This document shows positions 9,260 to 17,906 of a stretch of DNA of 64,000 nt, one piece after another. The notes below the pieces were generated by a model. The model did no database searches and was not told where the DNA came from. It saw only the letters and a program-made list of their open reading frames with translations. Source of the DNA: Cylindrotheca closterium (taxonomy: Eukaryota; Bacillariophyta; Bacillariophyceae; Bacillariales; Bacillariaceae); the NCBI GenBank assembly GCA_933822405.4, contig CAKOGP040002424.1, positions 248,395 through 312,394 of the forward strand. The letters run 5' to 3'. The position numbers and the translations under genes were made by a program. Each line of letters begins with the position of its first letter. Within the stretch, counting starts at the first letter, position 1.

Positions 9260-11910
9260 TCCGCGATAACGGAGGCCAATGAATTCTCGTGATCTTTTCC
9301 TTGAAGTTGTGGTCGACTTAGGGCGTCCGCTGCTCCGTTCTGATTTCCAGGATGATGTTTGGGACAAACTTTCATGAGTAATTGAGAGGCTTCAACAAGC
9401 AATGCAGAACCTATTCGAGCCAGTCCCTGTAGAAGAGGATCTTTTGTCCTGGATGCTGTCGACATCCAAGACACAGCCGTTGTATTATCGATCAATAAAG
9501 CTAAAATGTAGCCCCCATCGATGGGGCCGAGAAGTATCACACATTTGATGCAGATCCAAAGGTTGATGAGTGCACCCAGATATTCCAATGGGTTGATGTG
9601 TAAGAAACCATCAGGTAACGCTGGGTCATTAGATGAGATTTTTATTTCACGCATCTCAAAACCTGCTTCGACAAGAGTATCACGGGTCAGGCGCCAGAGG
9701 AAACTGAAATCAGCACTCCAGCCACCCAAGCCACCATAGCTTGCGTCGGAATATGCACGATGAGTGTAGTCACGATCCAGGTACAAAGCGATAGGCCGAG
9801 ACCAAAGTGGGCTGTCCTCAGGCGCCAATAATGTCTCCAACAGTTGATGGATTGTAGCAACTGCCACACGCGATAGGTAGATACGAGAACATGTCCACCA
9901 GCTTCGTTTGTCGGAGAAGGCATTCTTGGCAGCCTGTGTCAGTGCATTTTGCAAGTTAAAGCTCAAGAAATTGCCCCATGGTGCAATTTCAGATGCAGAT
10001 CGGACAATACCAACAATCTTTGCCATCTCACGAGGAGAAACGCAACGTGGACGACGTTTCAGGATGTCCAACAACTGTGAGTGCAAGTCTTCCCGTTTGT
10101 AGAGTGGCCAAGAAACCGTCATATTGTGTGTATTGATACGAAATCCTAGAAACAAAAAGGTTTCTGTAACCTCAGGTTCCCACTTTTTGTCCTGGAGGCA
10201 GTCACCACGGCGCTTATCACCATGACCAAAAACCTCAAAGGCAGACATCACACTGTGATTGATTGCTTGCTTGATATGTTCAGCAAAGGCGGCAACTGCA
10301 TTGTCGTCAACATAGCTAGCATTGTACATTCGAACAAGTTCGGTCACAGACAACGGTGGGTGATGGGAATCAGCAGGGACCGTGCACAAAGGAGTAGAAG
10401 TATCAACGGCAATGGTACATTTACGGACCAGCGCATGTAATTTGTCCAAAGGAACATCAACACGACAAGTTGCCAAGACCTCCCGTAGGTCGGCAAGAAC
10501 ACAGTAGAATGATGGAGCATTCCTTGAACCAAACACCTGGCCCACTGGGACAATCAAGTAGTCTGAGTATACATATGCAAATGCCACAGCTACATCTGGA
10601 TGATAAAGCACACGTCGAAAGGCGGCTTCAATATCGTCAGCATGAACCAAAATAGGACTTGTCGGTTTGGTGATGCGCATACGGAGAACTTGACGTAGAA
10701 ACCTCTTGAACGCAAACTGGTAGTGGATTGGAGGGCACTGCTCACCGGACTTATCTTGCTTTGGTTTGGGGATATAGGTGTTGATTGATCCTAAGTCGTC
10801 AGGACCATTGGAACAGTCAATGCAAATCCGACCTTTACCTTTGTCAAAAACCCACTGGATAGGATTAATAACCAGACCTGGGATGAATTGGAACACAAAC
10901 CGTAAATAGTGAATATGATAAGCCTTCCATTCTTCTTTTGCAAACTTCTCCTCAACTTTGGAAGAATTGGCAGCAACTGCTGGATGGTTATCATATTCTT
11001 CTCTAAGGACAGTAGCAGACATAGGAGTTGTGTATTGGGCTTTGATAGGAACACCCTCAGTTTGGATGCGATAAGCCATTTCAAGTTTGAGTGGTGGGTA
11101 TTCAGCCGGAACCTCTTTGTTATGCAAAGTAGAGTCAATGACATCCCATTCTGCGTTGAAATCTCGATCAGAATTGACGTATTCGCCACCCAACCAACGA
11201 ATGAAATCCCCATGTAGAAAATCGAAACGAAGAAGACCCGCAGAATTGAGCTTTGCCCGTGTAGGATCCAACCTTGTCGGAATACCCGTTGTTGGTAGAA
11301 CACGTGGTTCTTTCAAACAAGCCAGCGAAGTGACAGAGGCAAAGCGACGAAGAGAGGCATATTGACGCCACTGAGGCAACGCAATAATCACGTTGTGTCT
11401 ATCCACTGTCGACAGAAAGCCCCAAGCATAATGAATCATGGATCGAGGGTTGACCTTTGCGTGGGTGCTGTAGCGATCTTTGTGTACTTTTCCAAAACCC
11501 CATTGTCTTTTGCGAGTAGTCTTCCAAGGACGAGAGAAGGGAAACTCCAAAAGCAGAGAATTTTTCGCCAAAGCCGGAGTCACCAGGGTCAGCACGTTAT
11601 AATCTGTTTCATCCAAATAGTTGCTTGCCTGTACCAGGTGGGCAATCAGCATAAATGTCGGCTGAACTTGTCCATTTCCAGGAATATTTTCATGTAGCGT
11701 CTTAGTAGGAGTGTTGAATTTCTTTTCTTTTCCCCATGGTAGACACGGCACAGTCTTAAGAGGCAACTCACGAATCGGAAGATATTGCCAGTCCCAATCT
11801 CCAGGCCATCTGTTTTTGATCCGAGCTGGTGGTGTCTTGTGAAACCGACGCCTTGGGGGAACCATGATCTTTACTCTGTCTGATACCACTGGCTTGGAGT
11901 CGTGCTCCAC
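9064..11910 (-). CDS. Reverse transcriptase - RNase H of the DIRS-type element
   Basis: The frame is open from just after the gag stop (11943) to 9064. The codon at 11910 is GTG; the first ATG is at 11865. Numbered from 11910, RT motif A is at about 424-431 (ADDIEAAF), the catalytic YVDD box at 533-536, and RNase H follows with Asp722 (AYSDAS), a Glu (NPLEYLG), an Asp (LLIDNTTAV) and a C-terminal HHPGNQNGAADALSR segment. The enzyme copies element RNA into DNA and removes the template strand. There is no aspartic protease and no DDE integrase, which separates it from Copia and Gypsy. It shares frame with gag, separated by a single TGA. Confidence 0.9.
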   Translation of the reverse strand: MEHDSKPVVSDRVKIMVPPRRRFHKTPPARIKNRWPGDWDWQYLPIRELPLKTVPCLPWGKEKKFNTPTKTLHENIPGNGQVQPTFMLIAHLVQASNYLDETDYNVLTLVTPALAKNSLLLEFPFSRPWKTTRKRQWGFGKVHKDRYSTHAKVNPRSMIHYAWGFLSTVDRHNVIIALPQWRQYASLRRFASVTSLACLKEPRVLPTTGIPTRLDPTRAKLNSAGLLRFDFLHGDFIRWLGGEYVNSDRDFNAEWDVIDSTLHNKEVPAEYPPLKLEMAYRIQTEGVPIKAQYTTPMSATVLREEYDNHPAVAANSSKVEEKFAKEEWKAYHIHYLRFVFQFIPGLVINPIQWVFDKGKGRICIDCSNGPDDLGSINTYIPKPKQDKSGEQCPPIHYQFAFKRFLRQVLRMRITKPTSPILVHADDIEAAFRRVLYHPDVAVAFAYVYSDYLIVPVGQVFGSRNAPSFYCVLADLREVLATCRVDVPLDKLHALVRKCTIAVDTSTPLCTVPADSHHPPLSVTELVRMYNASYVDDNAVAAFAEHIKQAINHSVMSAFEVFGHGDKRRGDCLQDKKWEPEVTETFLFLGFRINTHNMTVSWPLYKREDLHSQLLDILKRRPRCVSPREMAKIVGIVRSASEIAPWGNFLSFNLQNALTQAAKNAFSDKRSWWTCSRIYLSRVAVATIHQLLETLLAPEDSPLWSRPIALYLDRDYTHRAYSDASYGGLGGWSADFSFLWRLTRDTLVEAGFEMREIKISSNDPALPDGFLHINPLEYLGALINLWICIKCVILLGPIDGGYILALLIDNTTAVSWMSTASRTKDPLLQGLARIGSALLVEASQLLMKVCPKHHPGNQNGAADALSRPQLQGKDHENSLASVIAEWSQLQTCRICLLPFELLSKIALTLKEPPTGDQYGRVTTDLLTLEPNFLPIGASDKNFPSTIYKS

Positions 11911-11943
11911 AAGCTGGGCCCCTTCGGGTACCAGTGGATCCCA

Positions 11944-14900
11944 TCACCAAGTTGTACTTGGAGTCAGTTTCTTGAATGCCTTGCTCGGCAAAATATGATC
12001 GTGATACTTCTTTATGAAATCGACAATTGGCTTCCAATCCTCTTCTTTGTAGGTGGCCGCGGACCAACGCGCATCATTCAAATCGATATGAAGACGAGTT
12101 TTGCCAGCATAGCGGCCCACCTTGTGGGTCTTACAAGTCCCGGGTTTGGAACAAGTACAATGGCCCTCAAAGGTGGAATTTAAACAGATGGGATACAATG
12201 TGTTCTTACCAGAAGTGCGTTTAGCGTGAGGATCCACAATCAAGGGATAGGTGCCCCGTTGGACCACTGGGTATAACATTTCCGACGGAGATTTCTTTCC
12301 CAAAGGAGTGACAGTATGATTCCACACAAATAGTGGACTGGTGTTACGAAAGGGAACATTCTCTTTATCATCCCGAGTACGCTCCGTCGTCTTTGGCTTT
12401 GGTAGGTCCAAAAGCCGTGAAGGCGCAGCTTTTTCAGGGGCAAAGAAAGGTGAAGAAGACATCGCCCACGAACATTCGTTTGGAGCAGTATACCGACCAG
12501 CTCCCCAATTGCGCTGTATGCGAGTATAGTAGTCATGAAGAACATTTACTACACTCTCCGTCTGAGCCATAAAACCTGCACTATTCGTTTTTGACGGCAC
12601 CGACATAAATACTGCATTACGGTCATTTGTGGGCCACGCATCACTAATACCATAATTTTCCACATCATGTCCAATACGATGGTCAACGAACTTCTTCAGA
12701 ATGTGAAATAGTTCACTTAAATCGCGAACGTAAGCAGCTGTACACTGTGCAGGTGTCTGAGCCCATCTACGACCCAAATTTGTGTTCAGGACATATTGAC
12801 ATATGTGTCGCAAACAATGACCAAAGAGTGAACTGCAGAAAAGTTCATCATTGTAATCTCCGTTATCCGAAGTTGGGTTTGTAGAGCCCAAGAGTGCAAA
12901 ATGATAGTATATCACCATTGCAAATTCTTTCATCTGCTGCCAACTTAATCCGTCACTTGGTAGGTAATCAGAAGAAAAGTCTTCCGAAATACAGGGTAGG
13001 AATGCTAGCAATGAAAACCGTTTGGACGTTCCTGGTGGTGGAGCGCTGTCAGGATCCACCCACCATGTAGCAATATCAAAACTACGCTTGATGAAGGCGC
13101 TGTCCATTACGGACCGCAAATCACATTGTAGCTCTCCAACTTGCGAGAATGTTCCAAATTGGTATTTGGTTCGGTACTCTATAGCCGTACAAACAATATT
13201 CGCAGCCACACTGCCATCATTTTTGTAATCAAAACCTTCCAGACATCTACGCCCAATTTCTGTTGGTAGTCCAAATTGGAGAACGTCAGATGCCATTCGA
13301 TCACCGAGAGATGTTCGCACCATCCCCACCGTAGGAGGGACTGGATGCAACAACCAATATCCAATTGCCTTCAATTCCGGGGGGCAACAAATGCGCTCCA
13401 TGTCCGAGTTAATACTGGCAGTCCGCACAGGGGTATATTTGGACCGCAAATTTGGCTTGTTTGTGGTGAATCCGGGATGGGCCGGATAATAACCCATCGG
13501 ATACATTGCACTTCCGTACCCTGCGGGATAAGATAGGTTTGGATGCGAAGCAGTATACATGTGAGGAGAAGGTATCCCTGGCGATGCTGGAAACATCTGT
13601 TGATGGTGCATCGGTGTTGGCAACCCAGGCGTCGGCAATCCTGTGTTATGTCCAGCAAACGGGGACGGGCCCCGAGGGGTAGGATCAATTTGGACTCGTG
13701 GACCTTGTTGAAATGGAGAATTCCATGTTGAATTGTGGATTCCATTAGGAGGCATACCTTGGGCTGGCGACTGGAGTGGTATGTTTGTACCGTTCATAAC
13801 ACCAGCAAACGGATTACCTCCTGTGGCATCGTGGAAACAATTGGAATTGGGATGATTGACACCCATGTGACGATTTTGCAAAGGAGATGGCGTCACCGCT
13901 GGCAGCTGTCTATCCGCAAAAGATTGGGTCCCAGCATGATCTTCAGGTGGCTCATAATTAGTTCCGTGCCCATCTTCGAAATGACCATCCTCAGTAAGGA
14001 CGATCAAATCTCCACGAGCTGGTACCGGTGTACGAATTGGTGCTTGACGCAAGCTAGGCTTGTGGCGCTTAGCCGCCTGAATGAACTCTGCCATGTCATC
14101 ATCCACAGGCAGACCGGCAGGTGCTGCACTAGGCAACGGCAACCGTTGGGCAACATATCCTTCAGGATCTTGAGCAGAGGATGGGAGTGGTCGAGGTGTA
14201 TATTGCAAGTACGATTCCGGAACCTCACTCCCAGGATCTAAATCCAGCAACTTGTACCATTTGGATACACGACCATCCCATGACCTTTCTTCATCTTCAT
14301 ATGGGAAGAGGTAGTTGACAAAGGCTTGACATTCAGCAGGTAAAGTTGTACCCAAAGCTTCAGGAAAGGAATCCGACACACGCATGTTGTGCATCTTGAC
14401 ACGAGCACGCATCTTGAATCCAAGAGGCGACGTTGGCAAAGAGGCACTGCGATAAATGATTTGCATGAGATGGCTTCTGAGGAAACGATCCATTTGTTCT
14501 TGGAATGGGGAGAGCAAAGCCTTATCCAAAACTTGATCGTTGTCGAGATCTTCCTTGGTGGGGAAAGAATACCAGAGTGGCATAGCATCCACAACAGGGA
14601 CAGCAAAACTTGCAGGACTATCTTTAACGGCCGTGAACCAAGATTCAATAATTGGCTTTCGTGTCTTCATTAGATGAAGAAGACCCGAGAAGACCTTTTT
14701 CCGATTAGCAATACTATTCTGAAATTCATCAAAACCGCCGCTCGCAGGCCAAACAAAACCCACAGGACAAGCAGACATGGTTGGAAAGAAAAGAATTTTC
14801 CAAGCATCACGATTGAATGGTTTATTACCAATTGCATCTCCATCTGTCATCAAAACAGGAAGAAGAGCTTTGGCAAAGTCAATTCGATTGCCCGTCAAAG

Positions 14901-15459
14901 GGGACGCAAAAGTATGTCCGGACATTGATCCCAACAGAAAATGGGTCTGTTTTGTGGGATCACTAACATACTGGCGCGCAAGATCATTGGTGACAATTTC
15001 CCCAAGGGGAGCCGGAGCTCCACACGTATTGGGTTCCAATATATCCGGTTTGGTCAAGACCGGATTGGAAATAAACATAATGTGACATGGCTCTCCATCT
15101 TCACCTTTCCTGACCAAAAGGGCAAAACCAGGAGACAATGTTTCTCCATTTCTCAACCGCTGGGCTGTAGTCAACTGAGGATCGTTCCACTTGTCAAACA
15201 GTTGCTCCAACTCTTCCATCCGTTGATCCTCGGGCTCCAAATCCTCCGGGCAGGTCACCTGATATACCGGGGTGGTGGTATTGGTGACAGGGTGGCCGAA
15301 TGATTGATGGATTGTTTTGTCCAATCTCATTCCTCGCCTAGGATTGATGAGTTGATCGTGGATGGTCAAGTCTTTATGGGGCAGACGAGTGAGCTGATCC
15401 CAGAAGGTACGGCCGCGGGTTCCATGTTCCGACGCGAAAGCATCAGTCAAGAACTTCAT
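11944..15459 (-). CDS. Gag-like protein of the DIRS-type element
   Basis: First ATG at 15459, 1171 residues (the frame extends to a GTG at 15510). Position at the 5' end of the element identifies it as gag-like; no known Gag domain was recognised by eye. The centre (about residues 500-680) is rich in Pro, Gly, Gln, His and Met. Near the C-terminus a Cys/His cluster (GHCTCSKPGTCKTH) resembles a metal-binding knuckle, though not a CCHC finger. It ends at a TGA (11946-11944), and the RT frame continues in the same register. At nearly 1200 residues it is longer than is usual for DIRS gag and may contain additional domains. Confidence 0.72.
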   Translation of the reverse strand: MKFLTDAFASEHGTRGRTFWDQLTRLPHKDLTIHDQLINPRRGMRLDKTIHQSFGHPVTNTTTPVYQVTCPEDLEPEDQRMEELEQLFDKWNDPQLTTAQRLRNGETLSPGFALLVRKGEDGEPCHIMFISNPVLTKPDILEPNTCGAPAPLGEIVTNDLARQYVSDPTKQTHFLLGSMSGHTFASPLTGNRIDFAKALLPVLMTDGDAIGNKPFNRDAWKILFFPTMSACPVGFVWPASGGFDEFQNSIANRKKVFSGLLHLMKTRKPIIESWFTAVKDSPASFAVPVVDAMPLWYSFPTKEDLDNDQVLDKALLSPFQEQMDRFLRSHLMQIIYRSASLPTSPLGFKMRARVKMHNMRVSDSFPEALGTTLPAECQAFVNYLFPYEDEERSWDGRVSKWYKLLDLDPGSEVPESYLQYTPRPLPSSAQDPEGYVAQRLPLPSAAPAGLPVDDDMAEFIQAAKRHKPSLRQAPIRTPVPARGDLIVLTEDGHFEDGHGTNYEPPEDHAGTQSFADRQLPAVTPSPLQNRHMGVNHPNSNCFHDATGGNPFAGVMNGTNIPLQSPAQGMPPNGIHNSTWNSPFQQGPRVQIDPTPRGPSPFAGHNTGLPTPGLPTPMHHQQMFPASPGIPSPHMYTASHPNLSYPAGYGSAMYPMGYYPAHPGFTTNKPNLRSKYTPVRTASINSDMERICCPPELKAIGYWLLHPVPPTVGMVRTSLGDRMASDVLQFGLPTEIGRRCLEGFDYKNDGSVAANIVCTAIEYRTKYQFGTFSQVGELQCDLRSVMDSAFIKRSFDIATWWVDPDSAPPPGTSKRFSLLAFLPCISEDFSSDYLPSDGLSWQQMKEFAMVIYYHFALLGSTNPTSDNGDYNDELFCSSLFGHCLRHICQYVLNTNLGRRWAQTPAQCTAAYVRDLSELFHILKKFVDHRIGHDVENYGISDAWPTNDRNAVFMSVPSKTNSAGFMAQTESVVNVLHDYYTRIQRNWGAGRYTAPNECSWAMSSSPFFAPEKAAPSRLLDLPKPKTTERTRDDKENVPFRNTSPLFVWNHTVTPLGKKSPSEMLYPVVQRGTYPLIVDPHAKRTSGKNTLYPICLNSTFEGHCTCSKPGTCKTHKVGRYAGKTRLHIDLNDARWSAATYKEEDWKPIVDFIKKYHDHILPSKAFKKLTPSTTW

Positions 15460-15663
15460 GATGAGGCAGCAAGCAGGGATGGTGCGGCGGAAGGGAAGAT
15501 GAAAGAGCACTAAAGGTCAGGTGTGATAGAGCGTAAATTCGACAGCTAACACAGGCAGTTTTCGCAGATCAGATCTACTACTCTTCGCCAACAACTTGAT
15601 TCGAGAGTATTGAAAGAAAGAAATAAATGTATTTCTTGATGTATACTCGCACACAAGTTCGAT

Positions 15664-15752
15664 GAGCAATGATGTTGAGACGGTCGTTCGACCGTCGTCA
15701 GTATGATGAAAGGAATCCAATGATTCGTTCTCGAGCTTTCGTCTACGTTAGA
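15664..15752 (-). repeat. Split direct repeat P, outer (5') copy
   Basis: 89 nt identical to 7579-7667, marking the 5' end of the element on its coding strand. It lies about 200 nt upstream of the gag ATG and so probably contains or adjoins the element promoter. It includes a palindromic ACGGTCGTTCGACCGT. Confidence 0.9.
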
Positions 15753-15922
15753 AAAAATCGTAAAGTGGAAGTTTGCAAATTCGAAACCGAAAAATGCAGG
15801 AACGATACCCTTTCGGTTTCGTCATTCCACGCTCGTTCATGTTCATCAGTTTCTACATAGGTCTTTATGATGACACGATCTAAAGCTTTCGATGGCTGTT
15901 GCCATAATATTGGAAGTGAATC

Positions 15923-17712
15923 ATGTCAAGCATCCGTCGACTTTCGGATGAAGATGTGCGAGCTGTCTTTGAAAGCTTGCATGGAGATCATCAACCCCCT
16001 CCTCACCTGAACTTTAAGATTGTTCCCGTTGGTCCTACCGCGCTGAGGTTATCCCCACCATCCTATGAATTTGAAGGTGAGTAAATCTTACGGCTCTCGT
16101 CTTCTCGCGTTGGCGATTGACTGACATGTTTCCATCGTCCCCAATAGATGGCCTTTACGTGTTGCTCAAGCCCGACAAGAAGAGAAAGAATGCCCGAGAT
16201 TGGGTCCCCGATCTCTCTATGGTTCCTTCACATTTGAGAAACTTGACCATGACAGACTTTCCGCCGAAAATCTGTCCTTGGAGTCTATCTGGGCCTCAGT
16301 TTCCCCAGCCTACAGCCATACAACAAAGATACTGTTATCCAAAGGGAGAACATGAATACTCAAGCAGGAAAGGAGGAGCACTTTGGACGATGTATGAAAG
16401 AAACGGTAAAGAGGATCTTCAATTTCGGCTATTGCATGTCTACTTCTCTGCGAAGCGTGCCATCAACAAGGGAGTTGACGTTGCGACAGAGGGAGTGGTC
16501 GCAAGCAAACGAACACCAACTTCCACACCTCGTCGAAGAAGAAAAGGAACCCCGAATCGTTCTTCTCAATCACCCTGGAACGAAAAAACTTACCCTCCCC
16601 ATAGTACACCTCGATCTATCCATACAACCGTCACGGAATCGCCTTTGAACATGCCGGCTCCAGTTACTACGTTTCGCCCATTTGCCATGGCTACAAGCTG
16701 GCATCCAGACCAAGATATTTTTGTTTCTCCGTTTACCAACGTGACTGATTTTCTTGGCCAGCCTTTCCACCCTCTTCCTTCTTTCGAGCTTGAATCACTG
16801 GATGAGAAAGCCTTCATGGCACCTGAACAATCAGACTTTCAGATGATGGAAAGGTGTTTCCAGGACGACGCCCAGTCTTCCAGTCGCCATGGTACAAAGC
16901 GAACAAAGACGACCACCCAAGCTCTGATGGCGAGTGATTCAGCAATAATGGACCTCGAGTCTTCCTGGACTTTAAACTTTGGATACGATTCAGAAGAAGA
17001 CGCCTATCGGCAAATGGACCGTCGATTGAGCATCATGGGCGAACGTGTCCGAAGCATGGTTGCCTTGGAGACTGACAAGGATCATGCCAGAAGCGCTGTC
17101 GTCAATTGGGCCCGATCTATTGAATCAACCACTTTCGACGGTCATTCAGGCTCCCAACAGACTGATCAAGGCCATGATCGCGATGTCATTGATAGCACGT
17201 TTTCGCCATTAGAAGATGCTGCTATTTGTCACCTTTGCGCCCGCCTCGGCCCACGGTGGGAGGTCATTGCGAAGCGCTTTCCACGTCACTCAACATTAGA
17301 AGTGAAATCGAGATTCGAAACCCTGAGGAAGGAATTCGAATCGGGCCTTGCAAAAATTAATCCTTCAACCGAACTTGCTGAGAGTGCCGAAGCTCTGAAA
17401 CACTCTGTCCTTTTGAAGGGCCCAAATGCAAACATGAATATCCTGCGATATCTGGCAGACTACATTCTGAAAGAAGATGGCAAAGGAGCAGTAGAGCCAC
17501 CAACCTCTTTTGGCCCTTTCCGCGTTGCCAAGGCAGCCGAGGCTTGTAAACGGTGTGGGCTGATAGTGCCGTCTTTGCAGACGGGGAGAATCATTTGTGA
17601 AAAGACGGGATGGTGCAAAAAGTGTAGCAAACTTTCCGCGATTGTCTACGGGGACTACCTTCGCGAGATTTATCCTCTGAAACCTGCCAAGCAGAGAACA
17701 GCGAGCGTTTGA
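15923..17712 (+). CDS. Myb/SANT-domain protein with C-terminal zinc ribbon
   Basis: Two exons, 15923-16076 and 16148-17712, with a 71-nt intron (GTGAGT...AATAG). The join makes a GAT codon and 572 residues. A single Myb/SANT-like repeat lies in the C-terminal third (EDAAICHLCARLGPRWEVIA, then a third helix EVKSRFETLRKEF). Near the end are two Cys pairs, CKRC and CKKC, with a Cys before the second (IICEKTGWCKKC), typical of a zinc ribbon. The middle is basic and Ser/Thr-rich. A DNA- or chromatin-binding regulator is likely but targets are unknown. The gene starts about 170 nt beyond the retrotransposon 5' end, so its promoter region may have been shortened or changed by the insertion. Confidence 0.75.
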
Positions 17713-17906
17713 TGCATTAGTCTATCATGGTACCTGGTAATCAGTAATCAGAATCATATTAAATATCAATGATTTGTAACTCCTTGTTTAAATCTAACTA
17801 GAAACGAAAGTTATTATACGGAACACACAAATGCAAGGAGAAGAGACAATCGTTGGGTAAAAGTCTTTTCGTTCTAGCATTCTAGCTCATTATAATTTGT
17901 ATGGGC

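Larger units (their letters stand above)
7277..15752 (-). mobile_element. DIRS-superfamily tyrosine-recombinase retrotransposon with split direct repeats (PAT/Ngaro type)
   Basis: An 8.5-kb element, coding on the minus strand, with gag-like, RT-RNase H and tyrosine recombinase genes in that order. Two repeat families give the split arrangement. Repeat P (89 nt identical core) lies at the 5' end (15752-15664) and again at 7667-7579. Repeat Q (182 nt, identical) lies at 7849-7668 and at the 3' end, 7458-7277. On the coding strand the order is P - genes - Q - P - Q, which is the A1-body-B1-A2-B2 pattern of PAT/Ngaro elements and is unlike the paired LTRs of Copia/Gypsy. No target-site duplication is visible, as expected for recombinase-mediated insertion of a circle. 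No methyltransferase domain was seen between RNase H and recombinase. Identical repeats and long open frames suggest recent insertion. Confidence 0.88.
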
